64,000 nucleotides of DNA from Solirubrobacteraceae bacterium. Its GTDB lineage: Bacteria; Actinomycetota; Thermoleophilia; Solirubrobacterales; Solirubrobacteraceae. Shown here one piece after another: positions 25,633-35,557 of this stretch (positions are counted from its first letter, which is position 1; each line of letters begins with the position of its first letter). The notes beneath the pieces are model-generated. The model was not told the origin of the DNA. It ran no database searches and saw nothing but the letters and a program-made list of their open reading frames with translations. The DNA is taken from the NCBI GenBank assembly GCA_017882375.1, contig JADGPP010000002.1, positions 35,256 to 99,255 of the forward strand, in the 5' to 3' direction. The position numbers and the translations under genes were made by a program.

Positions 25633-28301
25633 CAGCCTGCAAGCGCCGCGGCGATCGCCGCGCGCGCGGTGTCCAGCGCGTCGGCGAGCTTCTCCGGCTC
25701 GCGCCCACCGGCCTGGGCCAGCGTGTCGCGCCCGCCGCCGCCGCCGCCGACGACCTCGGCCGCCGCCTTGACCACGGCTCCCGCCTTGACGCCGCGCTGC
25801 ACGAGCTCCGGCGCGACGCTTACGAGCAGATGCACGCGACCGTCCACGGCTGCGCCGAGCACCATCACCCCGTTGGCGAGCTTGCCCTTCAAGCGATCCG
25901 CAACGTCCAGCAGCGCCTTGGCGTCGGGCACCTCGACGACCTCCGCAAGCACCGCCGCTCCCGCGACATCAGCCACGCGACCCAACAGATCATCGAAATC
26001 GATCCCCGCGGCCCCAGCACCGCCCGCGGCCCCTGCCTTCAGCGCCTTCTCCAGCTCGCGGCGCTCGCGCTCGCGCGTCCTGACCAGCTCGGCCGCGTCC
26101 TGCGGGCGCGTGCGCAGCGCCGCTGCGACCTCGCCCAGCACGCGGTCATGATCGCGCAGCAGCCTGACCGCCTCGGGCCCGGTGAGCGCCTCGATACGGC
26201 GCACGTTCGCCGAGCTGGAGGTCTCGCCGACGATCCGAAACGGGCCGATCTCAGCCGTGCGGCGCACGTGCGTTCCGCCGCACAGCTCGCGCGAGTACTC
26301 GCCGTCGCCGATCTCCACCATGCGCACCACGTCGCCGTACTTCTCGCCGAACAGCGCCATCGCGCCCAGACGCTTGGCCTCGTCGAGCGTCGTCGTGATC
26401 GGGCGCACGGAATCGTTGCGGGCGATCCACTCGTTCACGCGGTCCTCGACGTCGCGCAGTTCCTGCTCAGACAGGCCCTGACCGTGGCTGAAATCGAAGC
26501 GCAGCTTGTCCGGCCCGACATAGGACCCCGCCTGGCGCACGTGACTGCCCACGCGCTCGCGCAGCGCCGCCTGCAGCAGGTGCGTCGCCGTGTGGTTGGC
26601 CTCGATCGCGTGGCGCGCCGCGTGATCGACGGTCGCCAGCACCCGCTTGCCCGGCGCCGGCGTGCCGTTTGAGAACTGCGCCGCCAGCGCCTGGTCGTCG
26701 CCGACCCGGAACACCCGCTTGACCACGCCATGGCAGTCCCCCTCCTCGCACTCGATCGTCCCCTCGTCGCCGATCTGACCTCCCCCGGGCGCGTAGAACG
26801 GAGACTCGGCGAGCTTCAGCAGCCACATCTGCTCGCCGACTTTCTCGGCGTCGTCGATCGTCGTCTGCTGGCGCTCGGTCTCATAGCCGGTGAACCGCGT
26901 TGGCACGTCGCTCTCGGCGACGAACGACCTCGCACCCGCGTCGCCGACGCCCTCGGAGCTCACTTCGGCCGCGGCGCTCTCGCGCACGCGCCCTTCGCGG
27001 CTGCGCGTGCGCTGCTCGGCCATCAGCGACTCGAAGTCGCCCTCGATCGACAGCTGCTCGGCGCCGAGCAGCTCCTTGGTCATCTCATAGGGAAAGCCGA
27101 AGGTGTCGTGCAGGCGAAAGACCTCCGCGGCGGCGACCGTCCGTCGATCGCGCTCGCGCGTCTGCTCGATCAGCGAGCGCAGCGTCGCCAGCCCCTGGGC
27201 GAGCGTGCGCCCGAAGCCCTCCTCCTCGGAGGACAGCCACATGTCCACCGACTCGGCGTGCTCGATCAGCTCGGGGTAGGTCCCGCCCATCACCTCACGC
27301 ACGCGCTCGGCGTAGCGCGTGAGAAAGCCCGGCGCGAGCTCCAGCGAGCGGCCCTGCTGGATCGCGCGGCGCATCACGCGGCGCAGCACGTAGCCGCGGT
27401 CCTCGTTGGACGGCACCACGCCGTCGGCGACCAGGAACGTCATTGCGCGCGCGTGGTCGGCGAGGATTCGCAGCGCACGGTCGCTTGCGAAGTCCTCGCC
27501 GTAGCGCGCGCCCGAGAGCTGCTCGCCGAGCTCGATCAGCGGCTGGAACTGGTCGGTCTCGAACACCGACGGCTTGTCCTGCAGGATCGCCGCCATGCGG
27601 TTCAGGCCCATGCCCGTGTCGATGTTGTTCGCCGGCAGCGGCGCCAGGCGCCCGTCTTGCTGGTCGTACTGCATGAACACCAGGTTCCAGTACTCCAGGA
27701 AGCGCTCGTTCTCCCCGCCCGGCAAATCCTCGGGGGTGCCGCGATCGACGCCGCGGTCGAGGTACAGCTCAGAGCACGGCCCGCACGGTCCCGACGGGCC
27801 GGCCTGCCAGAAGTTCTCAGAGCGCGGACACAGCACGATCCGCTCGCGCGGCAAGCCCATCTGTAGCCAATGAGAGATCGCCTCCTCGTCGGGCCCGAGG
27901 CCGAGCTGCTCGTCGCCCTCGAACACCGTCACCCAGATGTCCTGCGCTGCGAAGCCGTAGACCTCGCGCGAGAGCTGCCAGGCGAACTCGATCGCCTCGC
28001 GCTTGAAGTAGTCGCCGAAGGAGAAGTTTCCGAGCATCTCAAAGAACGTCAGGTGGCGCGCGGTGTTGCCGACGTTGTCGATGTCGACCGTGCGAAAGAC
28101 CTTCTGGCAGTCCGTCAGGCGCGTCGCCGGCGGAGCTTCCTGGCCGAGGAAGTACGGCTTCAGCGGGTGCATGCCGGCGACCGTCAGCAGCGCCGACGGA
28201 TCGTGCGCGGAGGGCACGAGCGAGGCCGACGGTATGCGCCGGTGCCCGCGCTCGGCAAAGAACGCCAGGTAGCGCTCGCGGATCTCGTCAGATGTCATCA
28301 C
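25632..28301 (-). CDS. alaS: Alanyl-tRNA synthetase
   Basis: SAHDPSALLTVAGMHPLKPYFLG, FFEMLGNFSFGDYFK, NHTATHLLQAAL, CGGTHVRRTAEIG. Confidence 0.98.
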   Translation of the reverse strand: MMTSDEIRERYLAFFAERGHRRIPSASLVPSAHDPSALLTVAGMHPLKPYFLGQEAPPATRLTDCQKVFRTVDIDNVGNTARHLTFFEMLGNFSFGDYFKREAIEFAWQLSREVYGFAAQDIWVTVFEGDEQLGLGPDEEAISHWLQMGLPRERIVLCPRSENFWQAGPSGPCGPCSELYLDRGVDRGTPEDLPGGENERFLEYWNLVFMQYDQQDGRLAPLPANNIDTGMGLNRMAAILQDKPSVFETDQFQPLIELGEQLSGARYGEDFASDRALRILADHARAMTFLVADGVVPSNEDRGYVLRRVMRRAIQQGRSLELAPGFLTRYAERVREVMGGTYPELIEHAESVDMWLSSEEEGFGRTLAQGLATLRSLIEQTRERDRRTVAAAEVFRLHDTFGFPYEMTKELLGAEQLSIEGDFESLMAEQRTRSREGRVRESAAAEVSSEGVGDAGARSFVAESDVPTRFTGYETERQQTTIDDAEKVGEQMWLLKLAESPFYAPGGGQIGDEGTIECEEGDCHGVVKRVFRVGDDQALAAQFSNGTPAPGKRVLATVDHAARHAIEANHTATHLLQAALRERVGSHVRQAGSYVGPDKLRFDFSHGQGLSEQELRDVEDRVNEWIARNDSVRPITTTLDEAKRLGAMALFGEKYGDVVRMVEIGDGEYSRELCGGTHVRRTAEIGPFRIVGETSSSANVRRIEALTGPEAVRLLRDHDRVLGEVAAALRTRPQDAAELVRTRERERRELEKALKAGAAGGAGAAGIDFDDLLGRVADVAGAAVLAEVVEVPDAKALLDVADRLKGKLANGVMVLGAAVDGRVHLLVSVAPELVQRGVKAGAVVKAAAEVVGGGGGGRDTLAQAGGREPEKLADALDTARAAIAAALAG

Positions 28302-28346
28302 GCCGGTGATCTTAGGTCGCGCTCGGGTCGCAGGGGTCGGCGAACG

Positions 28347-29798
28347 CTAGGAGGCGATCGTGCCGTAGCCGACGACCAGCTCGCCGGCATACAGGCACGC
28401 CAGCTGGCCGGGCGCGGTGCGCTCGGCCGGCTGGGACAGCTCGATGCTCGCGCGCGCGTGGCGCCCGGCGTACAGGCCGCGCGGCAGCCGGCAGGCAAAG
28501 CGGCGCCCGTGCGAGCGCACGCGAACCCCGTCGACGCACTCGCCGTGGCGGTGCAGCGTCAGCTCGCGCACCGCCAGGCTCTGCGCGAGCAGGGCGCTGC
28601 GCGGCCCCACCTTGACCGTGTTGGCCTCTGTGTCCGTCCCCAGCACGTACAGCGGCTCGCCGGCGCCGATCCCCAGGCCGTGGCGCTGGCCGACCGTGTA
28701 GGAGTGCGCGCCGCGGTGCTCGCCGAGCACGGCGCCGTGCAGATCGACGATCTGCCCCGGCCGCGCGCCGAGGTCGCCGTGTCGCGCCAGGAAGTCGCTG
28801 TGGCGCGTTCCCGCCAGGAAGCACAGGTCCTGCGAGTCGGGCTTGCGCGCGACCGCCAGCCCGGCGCGCCGGGCCAGCTCGCGAACCTCGTGCTTGCGCA
28901 GCTCACCGAGCGGGAAGCGCAGGCGCGCCAGGGAAGCGGGCGACAGCGCCGACAGGACGTAGCTCTGGTCCTTGCCCACGTCGGTGGCCATGCGCAGCAG
29001 CCGGCCGTCCTGCACGCGCGCGTAGTGTCCGGTGGCCAGCGTGTGCGCGCCGAGTCGCTCGCCCAGGTCGAGCATCGCGTCCAGGCGCACGTTGCCGTTG
29101 CAGCGCACGCACGGGTTCGGCGTCAGCCCGGCGCGATGATCCTCCAGCCAGCCGTCGACCACGCCGGCGCGAAACTCCGCGCGCAGGTCGATCGACAGGT
29201 GCGCCATACCGAGGTCGTGCGCGAGCTCGCGCGCGCCGCGCACGGCCTGCGCCGAGCAGCAGCTGGACTCGCCGTCGTTCTCCGGATCGGACCACAGCTC
29301 GAGGGTGACCGCGATGGCCTCGTGGCCTTGCTGTGCCACGAGCAGCGCCGCGACGGCGCTGTCGACGCCGCCGCTCATCGCCACGAGCGCGCGCGACGGC
29401 GAAGAGGCCAGCTGCGCGCGCCCACGCGCGGCCTGGCCGAGCGCGCGGTGCAGCGCATCGGCCGCCAGCTCGGCCGCATGGCGCTTGGCGACGCTCAGCC
29501 CGCCGAGCTCCTGCGCGATCTCGCGCGTGCCGATGCGCGCCGCTGCCAGCAGCGAGGCCCCACGCAGCAGGCTGACGGTGGCGCTGCCGGCGGCGATCGT
29601 CGCGCCGCAGCCGCTCGCATCGAAGCCCGCGTCGAGGACCTGGCCGCCGGAGCTGTCGGCGTCGAGCGCGAGCGAGATGCGGATCAGGTCGCCGCACGCC
29701 GCGCCGCCGGCCGCGCCGGTGAATGCGTCCGCGGGCACGTGGCCGCGGTGCAGCGGTCGTTCGAGGTGCTGGCGAAGGTGCTCGGCGGTCGCGTCCAC
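28347..29798 (-). CDS. mnmA: IscU/NifU-like scaffold domain fused to tRNA 2-thiouridylase MnmA
   Basis: N-terminal AACGDLIRISL...FDASGCGATIAAGSA...VAKRHAAELAADAL; C-terminal AMSGGVDSAVAA, TPNPCVRCN, SQDLCFLAG, YTVGQRHGLGI. Confidence 0.93.
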   Translation of the reverse strand: MDATAEHLRQHLERPLHRGHVPADAFTGAAGGAACGDLIRISLALDADSSGGQVLDAGFDASGCGATIAAGSATVSLLRGASLLAAARIGTREIAQELGGLSVAKRHAAELAADALHRALGQAARGRAQLASSPSRALVAMSGGVDSAVAALLVAQQGHEAIAVTLELWSDPENDGESSCCSAQAVRGARELAHDLGMAHLSIDLRAEFRAGVVDGWLEDHRAGLTPNPCVRCNGNVRLDAMLDLGERLGAHTLATGHYARVQDGRLLRMATDVGKDQSYVLSALSPASLARLRFPLGELRKHEVRELARRAGLAVARKPDSQDLCFLAGTRHSDFLARHGDLGARPGQIVDLHGAVLGEHRGAHSYTVGQRHGLGIGAGEPLYVLGTDTEANTVKVGPRSALLAQSLAVRELTLHRHGECVDGVRVRSHGRRFACRLPRGLYAGRHARASIELSQPAERTAPGQLACLYAGELVVGYGTIAS

Positions 29799-29822
29799 GC
29801 GACCGAGTCTACGGGGAGGCGC

Positions 29823-30695
29823 TCAGTGCGCCTGCTTGACTTCCGCGACGGCTTGCTCGATCGAGAACGCGTCGGTCAGTCCGGTCACGCTGGAGGTCAG
29901 GCCCCTGGTGTTGATCAGCAGGATCGTCGGCGTGCTGTAGACCTGCACGGCTCGCGTGAACGTGCCGAACGAGCCGACCTGGCTGGAGCGCGCGTTGTGC
30001 ACGGCCAGCTTGCCGGCGAACTTGCTCGCGGCCGCCTGCAGTTCTCGGTGCACGACCGCGTCGACCGACCCCTGCGGATTCCAGAAGAGAATCGCCACGG
30101 TCTTTCCGTGCTTGAGCTGGCCTTCGACCTGCAGCTGCATAGCCGGAACGCCGCTCTTGGCGTGCGAGCCGGCGCCTGACGCGCCGGGCTTCGTCTTGAC
30201 GGCGCCATGCGGCGCGGCCTTGGCGGGGGAGCTGGTCGCCGGCGACACCGTCGCCGAGCGCTGGGAGCTGGTCGAGGATCCGGCCTGTGACGCGCTCGTC
30301 GAGCTCGTCTGGCCGGACTGCGTGGAGCCGGAGCTCGAGGCTTTTTCAGAGCTCTGCTGGGACTGGCGCGCACTCTGTTCGGACTGGGCCACGGCGCCAC
30401 GCGCTTTGGCGATCGCCCGGGTCAGTCCCGCCACGCCGGGCGCCGAGCCGTGGTAGGTCGAGCTCGGCGAGGAAGCGGAGCCGGAAGAGCCGCCCGAGCC
30501 CGAGCCGGAGCTCGATCCGGAGGCCTGCTGCGGTGTCGCCGGCTGCGCGCTGGAGGAGGCCGCCGAGCCCGAGCTTTCGCTCCCGGAGGAGTGCCCGCGC
30601 AGCGCGACGAACCACACGGCGACGAGCAGAGCCATCGCGGCGAGCGCGATTTGGAAGGGGCGCGAGATCTGCGTCATTGGCCCCTTCTTCGGCAT
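29823..30695 (-). CDS. Membrane-anchored protein with Ser/Gly/Gln linker and thioredoxin-like C-terminus lacking CxxC
   Basis: N-terminal TM; C-terminal KTVAILFWNPQGSVDAVVHRELQAA...VQVYSTPTILLINTRG. Confidence 0.6.
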   Translation of the reverse strand: MPKKGPMTQISRPFQIALAAMALLVAVWFVALRGHSSGSESSGSAASSSAQPATPQQASGSSSGSGSGGSSGSASSPSSTYHGSAPGVAGLTRAIAKARGAVAQSEQSARQSQQSSEKASSSGSTQSGQTSSTSASQAGSSTSSQRSATVSPATSSPAKAAPHGAVKTKPGASGAGSHAKSGVPAMQLQVEGQLKHGKTVAILFWNPQGSVDAVVHRELQAAASKFAGKLAVHNARSSQVGSFGTFTRAVQVYSTPTILLINTRGLTSSVTGLTDAFSIEQAVAEVKQAH

Positions 30696-30793
30696 TTCGA
30701 CGACGAGAGTTGAACGGCGCAGAGGCGCTTGGACGGCTCAGGCGTCGCTGCAAACGCGCTGTCGCGCCGTGCGCGCTGAGCGCAAGGCGCCGC

Positions 30794-32047
30794 TCAGAGC
30801 GCGCGCAGGCCGCGCAAGACGGCGTGCACGACGGTGTCGGTGGCGATCCGCTCCTGGCCGCCGTCCTGCATGTCCTTGAGCACGGTGGCGCCGTCCTCGA
30901 CGATCGCCACGTAGCGGGCGCCGAGCGCATCGGCGTGACCCAGCTGGCCTTTGAGCGAGCGCCCGGCGAGCTCCATCTGCGCGTGCAACCCAGCCGAGCG
31001 CGCCGCCTCCAGCAGGCCGAACGCGGCGCGCCGCGCGCCGTCTGAGCGCAGCGCGACGAACACGTCGACGGGGCTGGCACCGGCGGCGATCCCGTCGCCG
31101 GCGAGCATCATCCGCTCGACGCCGGCTGCCCAGCCCATGCCCGGCGTCGGGTGCCCGCCGAGTAGCTGCACGAGGCCGTCGTAGCGTCCGCCGCCACCCA
31201 CTCCGCTCTGCGCGCCGAGCGCGTCGGAGGTGAACTCGAAGACGGTGCGCGTGTAGTAGTCCAGGCCGCGCACGAGCGTCGAGTCGATCTCGTAGCGAAC
31301 GCAGGCCTCGTCGAGCAGCTCGCGCACCTGCGCGAAGTGCGCCGTGTCGTCGTCACTGAGGTGGTCGAGCAGTCGCGGCGCGTCGTGCATCACGCGCCTG
31401 GTGGCAGCGTGATCGGCGTCGAACGCGCGCAGGGGGTTCTGCTCGATGCGGCTGCGCACGTCCTCGGAGAGGCTCTGCTCGTGCGCGCGCAGGTAATCCT
31501 GCAGGCGCTCGCGATATTCGGCGCGGCTGTCGGCGCTGCCGAGGCTCGACAGGCGCAGGCGCACCTCGCGCACGCCCATCTGCGACAGCAGCGCGGCGAG
31601 CAGCGCGATCGACTCGGCGTCGACGGCCGGGTCGTCGGAACCGAGCGCCTCGGCGCCGACCTGCCAGAACTGCCGGTAGCGCCCGGCCTGCGCGCGCTCG
31701 TGGCGAAAGAAGCTCGACAGGTACCAGAGCTTGACCGGCTGGCGGCGCTTGTGCATGCCGTGCTCGACATACGCGCGGCAGACGGGCGCGGTGCCCTCCG
31801 GGCGCAGCGTCAGCGAGCGCCCGCCGCCGTCGTCGAAGGTGAACATCTCCTTGCGCACGATGTCCGTCGACTCGCCGACGCCGCGCGCGAACAGCTCGGT
31901 CGGCTCGAACGCGGGCGTCTCGATCCGCTCGTAGCCGGCGCCCGCCAGCAGCGACTTGGCGCGCGCCTCCAGCGTCGCGCGTGCCTCGGCCTGCTCGCCG
32001 AGCACGTCGTAGGTGCCGCGCGGCGCTTTGAGCGTTGGCGCGCTCAA
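30794..32047 (-). CDS. hisS: Histidyl-tRNA synthetase
   Basis: APRGTYDVLGEQA, LRPEGTAPVCRAY, GLDYYTRTVFEF, GGGGRYDGLVQLLGG. Confidence 0.96.
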   Translation of the reverse strand: MSAPTLKAPRGTYDVLGEQAEARATLEARAKSLLAGAGYERIETPAFEPTELFARGVGESTDIVRKEMFTFDDGGGRSLTLRPEGTAPVCRAYVEHGMHKRRQPVKLWYLSSFFRHERAQAGRYRQFWQVGAEALGSDDPAVDAESIALLAALLSQMGVREVRLRLSSLGSADSRAEYRERLQDYLRAHEQSLSEDVRSRIEQNPLRAFDADHAATRRVMHDAPRLLDHLSDDDTAHFAQVRELLDEACVRYEIDSTLVRGLDYYTRTVFEFTSDALGAQSGVGGGGRYDGLVQLLGGHPTPGMGWAAGVERMMLAGDGIAAGASPVDVFVALRSDGARRAAFGLLEAARSAGLHAQMELAGRSLKGQLGHADALGARYVAIVEDGATVLKDMQDGGQERIATDTVVHAVLRGLRAL

Positions 32048-32793
32048 CTTCCGGCGGCCGTCGCGTCCGGCGTCACCGTCTCGCGCGGCACGCGCTCACG
32101 CAGCTCTTGCAGGAACGGGTTGGTGTCGCGCTCGCGGCCGAGCGTGGTCACGCCCATGTGACCCGGATAGACGACGGTCTGCGCCGGGAACGCGCGCAGC
32201 AGGCTGCCGATCGAGCGCTCGAGCGTCGCCCAGTCGCCACCGGGAAGGTCCACGCGCCCGACCGAGCCTGCAAAGAGCACGTCGCCGGACAGCAGCGCCG
32301 GCTCGGCCGGCGCCCGTCCGCCCTGCTGCGCCGGATCCGCGCGGGCGATCGCGTAGGTGACGTGTCCGGGGCTGTGACCGGGCGTGAGCAGCACGTCGAT
32401 CTCCAGGCCGGCGAGCGTGAGCCGATCGCCGCCGGTGACCGTGTGGTCGGCCTCGTAGCTGTCAAACGGACCGAAGCCGGGCGGCACCCAGCTCATCACG
32501 TCGGCGAGCACCGGTCGCTCGATCTCCGGGCAGTAGACCGGCGCGCCGGTCGCCTGCGCGATCGGAGCGACGGCGCCGATGTGGTCGAAGTGGCAGTGCG
32601 TGACGAGGATCGCCTCGATGCGCACGCCGAGCGAGCGCGCCGCCTGCAGCAGGCGCTGCGGCTCGTCGCCGGGATCGACGATGACGGCGGGGCGCAGGCC
32701 GTCGGCGCCGGCGACCGCGCTCGAGTCGCTGACGATGTAGCAGTTCTCCTGGACCGGCCCGACGGTGAACGAGCGCACGTCCAGAGCGCTCAT
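32044..32793 (-). CDS. MBL-fold hydrolase (glyoxalase II-like)
   Basis: LVTHCHFDHIGAV, TPGHSPGHVTY, SGDVLFAGSVGRVD, YPGHM. Confidence 0.9.
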   Translation of the reverse strand: MSALDVRSFTVGPVQENCYIVSDSSAVAGADGLRPAVIVDPGDEPQRLLQAARSLGVRIEAILVTHCHFDHIGAVAPIAQATGAPVYCPEIERPVLADVMSWVPPGFGPFDSYEADHTVTGGDRLTLAGLEIDVLLTPGHSPGHVTYAIARADPAQQGGRAPAEPALLSGDVLFAGSVGRVDLPGGDWATLERSIGSLLRAFPAQTVVYPGHMGVTTLGRERDTNPFLQELRERVPRETVTPDATAAGS

Positions 32794-32824
32794 CGCGGCA
32801 TGCCCCTCGTCGCGGCGCGGGCGC

Positions 32825-33211
32825 TCACCGCGGCGCCGCCTTGCCACCGCGCTTTGCCTTGTTGCGCTGGCGGCGGTTGAAGATCCACTGGTCGCTGTAG
32901 AAGCTGATTGGCGTGTAGGCGATCAGTCCGACGAAGAAGTAGGCGACGGTCTGCCCGGCTTTGGCGTTGAGCACGAGCCCGGAGAGCAGCGCGAGCACGC
33001 CGGCGGCGAGCAGGCCGCGGTAGAAGGCGCCGCGCCATGTGGGCGGGCGGTCGGCGCGCTCCAGACGCTTCTCCTTGGCGCGCGCGGCCTCGGCGGCGCT
33101 GCCGCTCTTCTCCGCGGCGGTGGGCTTGCGTCCGGTGCGCCCGCGCGACTCGACCATGCCGGCGGCGTTGCCGCGGTGCTTGGTCCGGCGTTTGCGCCTG
33201 GTCTGAGCCAT
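32825..33211 (-). CDS. Small membrane protein, two predicted TM helices
   Basis: RGLLAAGVLALLSGLVLNAKAGQTVAYFFVGLIAYTPISFYSDQWI; basic termini. Confidence 0.6.
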   Translation of the reverse strand: MAQTRRKRRTKHRGNAAGMVESRGRTGRKPTAAEKSGSAAEAARAKEKRLERADRPPTWRGAFYRGLLAAGVLALLSGLVLNAKAGQTVAYFFVGLIAYTPISFYSDQWIFNRRQRNKAKRGGKAAPR

Positions 33212-33264
33212 GTCAGGAGCCTAGTGCGTTCTCGCCGAGGGCGTTCTGGACCGTCGGATCTTCT

Positions 33265-34227
33265 TTATTTGGATGGATCGGATATCGCCGTGTCGATGCC
33301 GAGTGCGCTCTCGATCACGTGGCGCGCGGGATCGAAGCCGGGCATGGGCAGGTTCTCGGGGAAGTTGTCGAGCGCCGCGCGTGGTGCCAGGCCGACGAGC
33401 TCGGCGCTCGCGAGCGGCGCGTGGCGAGCGACGGCGTGCACCACTTCAGCCAACGACAGCTCCAGCGGGCGCTCGACGTTCATCGATACCTGCGCCACGC
33501 CACCGGCGAGCTGCACGCCGATCGCGCGCACCCCCGGCAGGCCGTGCTCTGCGCCCTCACGGACGAGCGCAGCGACACGACGCGCGTCGGCGATGCCCGC
33601 CGGCGCCTGCAGGTGCAAGTTGAACGCGACGAGCGGCTCGCGCGCGGCGACGAGCGTCACGCCGGCGCTCGCGTGCGGCAGGGGCGGGCCGAAATCGGGC
33701 CGCAGCGCATCGTGCGCGCCGGCGGCGGCCTTCATTCGCGCAGTGAGCGCGGTGATCCCGCCGCGCCGCAGGTCCGCTCGGGTTCTGCCCTGCCGTCCGC
33801 CGGCGAGCTCGCCGTAGAGCAACACCGGCACGCCGAGCTCGCAGGCGATCCTGTCGCCGACGACGAGCGCCTCGGCGCATGCGGCGCCGCGCGCAGAGGC
33901 GTCGAGGTAGACGAGCGGCACGACGTCGAGCGCGCCAACGTGCGGGTGCGCGCCGGCCTCCGCCGGATCGCCGCCGGCGCGGGCGATGACATCGATCGAC
34001 TCGACGGCCACGCGCGCGCCGCGCAGCAGCGCCGAGGCGAGCGCTCGCTGGCGCCCGGCGAGCGTGAACACCGCGCGATGGTGGTCGCGGTCGCTGTGCA
34101 CGTCCAGCAGCCGGACCTCGCTGTGCGCCGAGGCGTCGAGCGCGAATGCGGCGGCGAGCGCGTCGATGGCGCGCGCGTCGCGGCCCTCGGAGACGTTGGG
34201 CACGGCGAGCAGGATCGGCGGCGTCAT
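33265..34227 (-). CDS. Glutamate formimidoyltransferase-like protein (FtcD N-domain)
   Basis: AVPNVSEGRD, HSDRDHHRAVFTLAG, HPHVGALDVVPLVY, NFPENLPMPGFD. Confidence 0.85.
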   Translation of the reverse strand: MTPPILLAVPNVSEGRDARAIDALAAAFALDASAHSEVRLLDVHSDRDHHRAVFTLAGRQRALASALLRGARVAVESIDVIARAGGDPAEAGAHPHVGALDVVPLVYLDASARGAACAEALVVGDRIACELGVPVLLYGELAGGRQGRTRADLRRGGITALTARMKAAAGAHDALRPDFGPPLPHASAGVTLVAAREPLVAFNLHLQAPAGIADARRVAALVREGAEHGLPGVRAIGVQLAGGVAQVSMNVERPLELSLAEVVHAVARHAPLASAELVGLAPRAALDNFPENLPMPGFDPARHVIESALGIDTAISDPSK

Positions 34228-34255
34228 GTCTACGAGGCTAGCCCGAGGGCCCGCG

Positions 34256-35557
34256 TCAGGTGAGGCTGAGCACGCCGAGGGCGACGACGGACACGGCGAC
34301 CAGCGCGATCACGCCGGCGGTCAGCAGCGAGTCCAGGCGCCCGAGACGGTGCGCGCCCATCAGCTGGCCGTCGCGCGCGAGCGCGCGCAGGAAGGGCAGG
34401 ATCGCCAGCAGCAGCACCGCGTTGAGCGCCTGGGAGAGGAAGAGGATGGAGATCAACGGCGCGCCGGGTATGAGCACGAAGGTGATCGCGAGCAGGACGC
34501 TGGCGCCGTAGGCGCCGTAGAAGAGCGGCGCCTGGGAGAAGCTGTCATTGAGATCGGCGCTTTGCTCGAAGGTCTCGGCGACCGAGTAGGCGGTCGACAG
34601 TGGGACGACGGCGGCGGCGAGCAGCGCTGCGCCGACGAGGCCGAGGCCGAACAGCGTCTGCGCGGCGCTGCCGGCGAGCGGGCGCAGCGCGACCGCCGCG
34701 TCGCTCGCTTCGTGGATGTGGCGGCCATGCGCGTGCAGCGTGGCGGCGCAGGCGACGACGATGAACACGCCGATGACGCCGGTCAGCACGGCGCCGCTGA
34801 CGACGTCGACGCGCTCGTAGCCGAGGTCCTTGACCTTCAGGCGCTTGTCGACGGCATAGGACTGGATGAACGCCAGGCCCCACGGGGCGAGCGTGGTCCC
34901 GAGCGTCGCGACGACGACGAGCAGCCCGTGGCGCGTGGAGGGCAGATTGGGGACGACCAGCCCGCGAGCCGTGGCGCCCCAATCGGGGCCGGCGAGAAAG
35001 CCGGAGAAGATGTAGGCGAGGAAGATCGCGCTGAGCGCGAGCAGCACGTGCTCGACGCGGCCGAACGACCCGCGCAGCACGAGCACGCCGACGGCGAGCG
35101 CGGCGAAGGGAACGGTGAGGTAGCGGCTGGCGCCGGTGAGCACTTCCATGCCGGCCGCCACGCCGGCGAACTCAGCGCAGATCGTGCCGACGTTGGCGAC
35201 GACCAGCGCGCTCAGCGCGACGGTCGTGGCGCGCGTGCCGTAGCGCTCTCGCACGAGCCGCATCAGGCCCTTGCCGGTCACCACGCCGGTGCGCGCGGCG
35301 AGCTCGTGGAAGACGATCAACGCGACCGTGGAGAGCGCGAGCACCCACAGCAGGCGGTAGCCGAAGTCGGCGCCGAGGATCGAGTAGGTGGTGATCCCGG
35401 CGGGGTCGTCGTCGGACAGCCCGGCGAGCAGCCCCGGTCCCAGGACGGCCACCAGCGCCAGCACCCCCGCCCGACGCCCGCGCAGCGAGGCGAGCCTGCG
35501 ATGCGGGTGGCGAACTGCCAGGTGCGGCGGAGATGGACGGGGGCGACGACGTGCCAT
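34256..35557 (-). CDS. Nramp-superfamily divalent cation transporter with altered metal-site motifs
   Basis: PGLLAGLSDDDPAGITTYSILG; ATLGTTLAPWGLAFIQSYAVDKR; 11ish hydrophobic segments. Confidence 0.82.
   Translation of the reverse strand: MARRRPRPSPPHLAVRHPHRRLASLRGRRAGVLALVAVLGPGLLAGLSDDDPAGITTYSILGADFGYRLLWVLALSTVALIVFHELAARTGVVTGKGLMRLVRERYGTRATTVALSALVVANVGTICAEFAGVAAGMEVLTGASRYLTVPFAALAVGVLVLRGSFGRVEHVLLALSAIFLAYIFSGFLAGPDWGATARGLVVPNLPSTRHGLLVVVATLGTTLAPWGLAFIQSYAVDKRLKVKDLGYERVDVVSGAVLTGVIGVFIVVACAATLHAHGRHIHEASDAAVALRPLAGSAAQTLFGLGLVGAALLAAAVVPLSTAYSVAETFEQSADLNDSFSQAPLFYGAYGASVLLAITFVLIPGAPLISILFLSQALNAVLLLAILPFLRALARDGQLMGAHRLGRLDSLLTAGVIALVAVSVVALGVLSLT

Noticed and set aside
27870-30179. 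769-aa plus-strand ORF
   Set aside because: Antisense shadow spanning alaS start, mnmA and the thioredoxin-like gene
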